Translations under genes and position numbers: made by a program
DNA from: Gordionus sp. m RMFG-2023
Lineage: Eukaryota; Nematomorpha; Gordioida; Chordodea; Parachordodidae
Length of the DNA: 64,000 bases
Direction: 5' to 3'
NCBI RefSeq assembly: GCF_954871325.1
Contig: NC_088779.1
Span: forward strand, 12,712,846 to 12,776,845
Notes under the pieces: model-generated
Databases searched by the model: none
Told to the model about the DNA's origin: nothing
What the model saw: the letters and a program-made list of their open reading frames with translations, nothing else
Shown here: in pieces, positions 62,313 to 64,000 of the stretch
How positions within the stretch are numbered: position 1 is the stretch's first letter
Layout: each line of letters begins with the position of its first letter

Positions 62313-62827
62313 ACCACTAATATATATATCGATCAATATTTTGCAGCACAAAGTATTCTTTTTCTAATTTATTTTTCGGAAATATTAATACTGTTAAAAA
62401 AGTATAATATTTCAAAAATAATGTTTAGCATAAAAGGAAATATATGGATGACTTTTGCCATTTTGAGCTTGCATGCTCTCCGGTTTCTCTTATACATAGT
62501 CCCCTATTGAAAGGTATTTAGATGGAATGCCTGTCAATGGCGCTGACATCAATTATATACACTTTTAATATGAATCGACTAGATTAGTATTGACGTAAAA
62601 ATATTAGAAATATGAAAAATGAGATTTGGAATAAATAACAAAAGTAAATGCACACTTTTTTATTTAGATATATAAAAGCTTTAAAAATTCCAATAATTAG
62701 AATTTAGGAAAGTTTATTATTCTATTTTATAGGCTGACAATTTTTCAGATTGATAAAACATGGATTAATATAATTTTAAAGTCCGTTGGAAAAATAGAGG
62801 GCATATTGATTTGATCCAGGGAACGTT

Positions 62828-63150
62828 AGTAGGGGAGACCAGGATAATGTTCCTGGGGTAGGCAATTTCTTCTCAAATGATTTAAAACTAATAAACTATG
62901 ATATTTTAATAAACCACAATTGTATTTTAATAAGATACTTCAATGGTTCTAAAAATGTTAAGCAGAAATATGAATAAAAGTTTTAAATGCATTAACCTTT
63001 TAATTTTTTCCATTTTTACTAATAAATATTTTTATAAAAGTTACTCAGATTAAATATCATTCTAAATGATAAAGCAAACTCAATTTTATCATGTATAAAA
63101 ATAATGACAATAGTATAAGATTAAATTTTAATTAAATGTGAAGACCTGTG
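62828..63150. repeat. GGGAGACC repeat family, copy 3
   Basis: Starts AGTAGGGGAGACCAGGATAA. It shares several blocks with 61444-61850, including AATTTTATCATGTATAAAAA. No coding capacity. Confidence 0.5.
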
Positions 63151-64000
63151 GCAAGTTTTGGCCGTGTGCGTAATAGCTATTTTTAATCAGATTTGAATAA
63201 ATGAACCAACTATATTTATGAGAACATTAGAAGCCACGAGTTTGTTTAGACTCACGAAAAACAAAATGAAAGATTGACTTATTTTTGGCAAATTATATGA
63301 CAGTTTTAAGTGATAACAAGTTCTTCTGGGTGATGAACCTAGCAAATTTAACATATTATACAATTTATTTTTATCTATTTACTCACGATTAATATAAAAA
63401 TTAATTTTAAAATTTAAAAATAAAGAAGTGCTATGACATGCAACGCGGAAGTAAAAGATACCTCCGATATTTTTCATAATTCTTGAATTTTGAGTTTATT
63501 AAATATTATATTAATAAATAAACGAAAAGTTTTTTTTTCTTTATAAGTTAGTTTGTGGAATTGTTAAAGATTAAATTTTAAAAAGCAGGACTATGCGGGA
63601 CAAAGGCTATCATTTTTATATAGCGCGTTTTTGTGGTAATTTTAGATCTAGGCCATTTTCCTTATACAGACTAATTATTGATATAAGTTTGAGAGTTAAC
63701 GCTCCCAGAAGACTTCAGACGTGATATTTTAGATTTTACCTAGCTTTTTGTTTAATTGTGGTTGGCAAAATTGATTGAATAATTAATAAGTAAGGTGCGC
63801 TAAATACTAACCCAAATCAAATATTTGTACTTCTATATTCTCCATTCTGGCATATTAATTTTTTTTTTTTTTATATTTAAATAATCTACTATAATTCTAT
63901 TTATAACTCAGTTTTTTTACTAGTTCGCAAAACTACAAAGGCTTTCAAAAGGGCCTAAGATACCATACTCCTCAATGAGAGTTAAAAGACCAGATGATAT
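63151..64000. other. AT-rich stretch at the window end
   Basis: No gene, element or repeat recognised. Confidence 0.3.

Overview
This is AT-rich genomic DNA (about three quarters A+T by eye) from a bilaterian animal. Three conserved animal genes could be assembled by hand from matching GT/AG splice sites and reading-frame phase: a polo-like kinase 4 (PLK4/SAK) gene on the + strand (4168-19257), a frequenin/NCS-1 type calcium sensor on the + strand (22922-31892), and a Pax6 gene on the - strand (41108-56342, first coding exon not found). A Pax6-type paired domain rules out bacteria, plants and fungi and points to Bilateria. Some introns sit where vertebrate Pax6 has them. I cannot name the species; a soft-bodied invertebrate such as a flatworm would fit the base composition and transposon load, but that is inference.

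Layout. 1-3.4 kb holds remains of Ty3/Gypsy-like elements on both strands and a duplicated 100-bp segment. 3.5-19.3 kb is PLK4, whose introns carry hAT transposons. 19.3-22.9 kb is intergenic with two doubtful coding segments. 22.9-31.9 kb is the NCS-1 gene: 7 exons, one of 25 nt, with a CRIPT-like zinc-binding segment in intron 1 and many small repeats. 31.9-41.1 kb lies between the convergent NCS-1 and Pax6 genes and holds a dead hAT transposase, a small hAT-like element and a repeat nested in its own relative. 41.1-56.3 kb is Pax6, with an intron of 11.9 kb that contains several elements and one unidentified open reading frame. 56.3-64 kb is upstream of the paired box and is mostly AT-rich sequence with repeats and a 185-bp AAAG microsatellite.

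The dominant mobile DNA is the hAT superfamily. Several elements still have 8-bp target duplications. The most striking is a GC-rich family in AT-rich DNA, with ends like CAGAGACCTGCAG and CCCGGCC-type subterminal repeats. One 1.8-kb member carries a hAT transposase fragment and six or more others are short non-autonomous copies.

The three genes are not an operon. PLK4 drives centriole duplication, NCS-1 is a membrane-anchored calcium sensor, and Pax6 is a transcription factor for eye and nervous system. I found no convincing new multi-gene system. The best leads are the very large asparagine/serine-rich Pax6, the nested CRIPT-like segment, the GC-rich hAT family, a degenerate ATAGCGAA array, and the isolated reading frame at 53348-53572.
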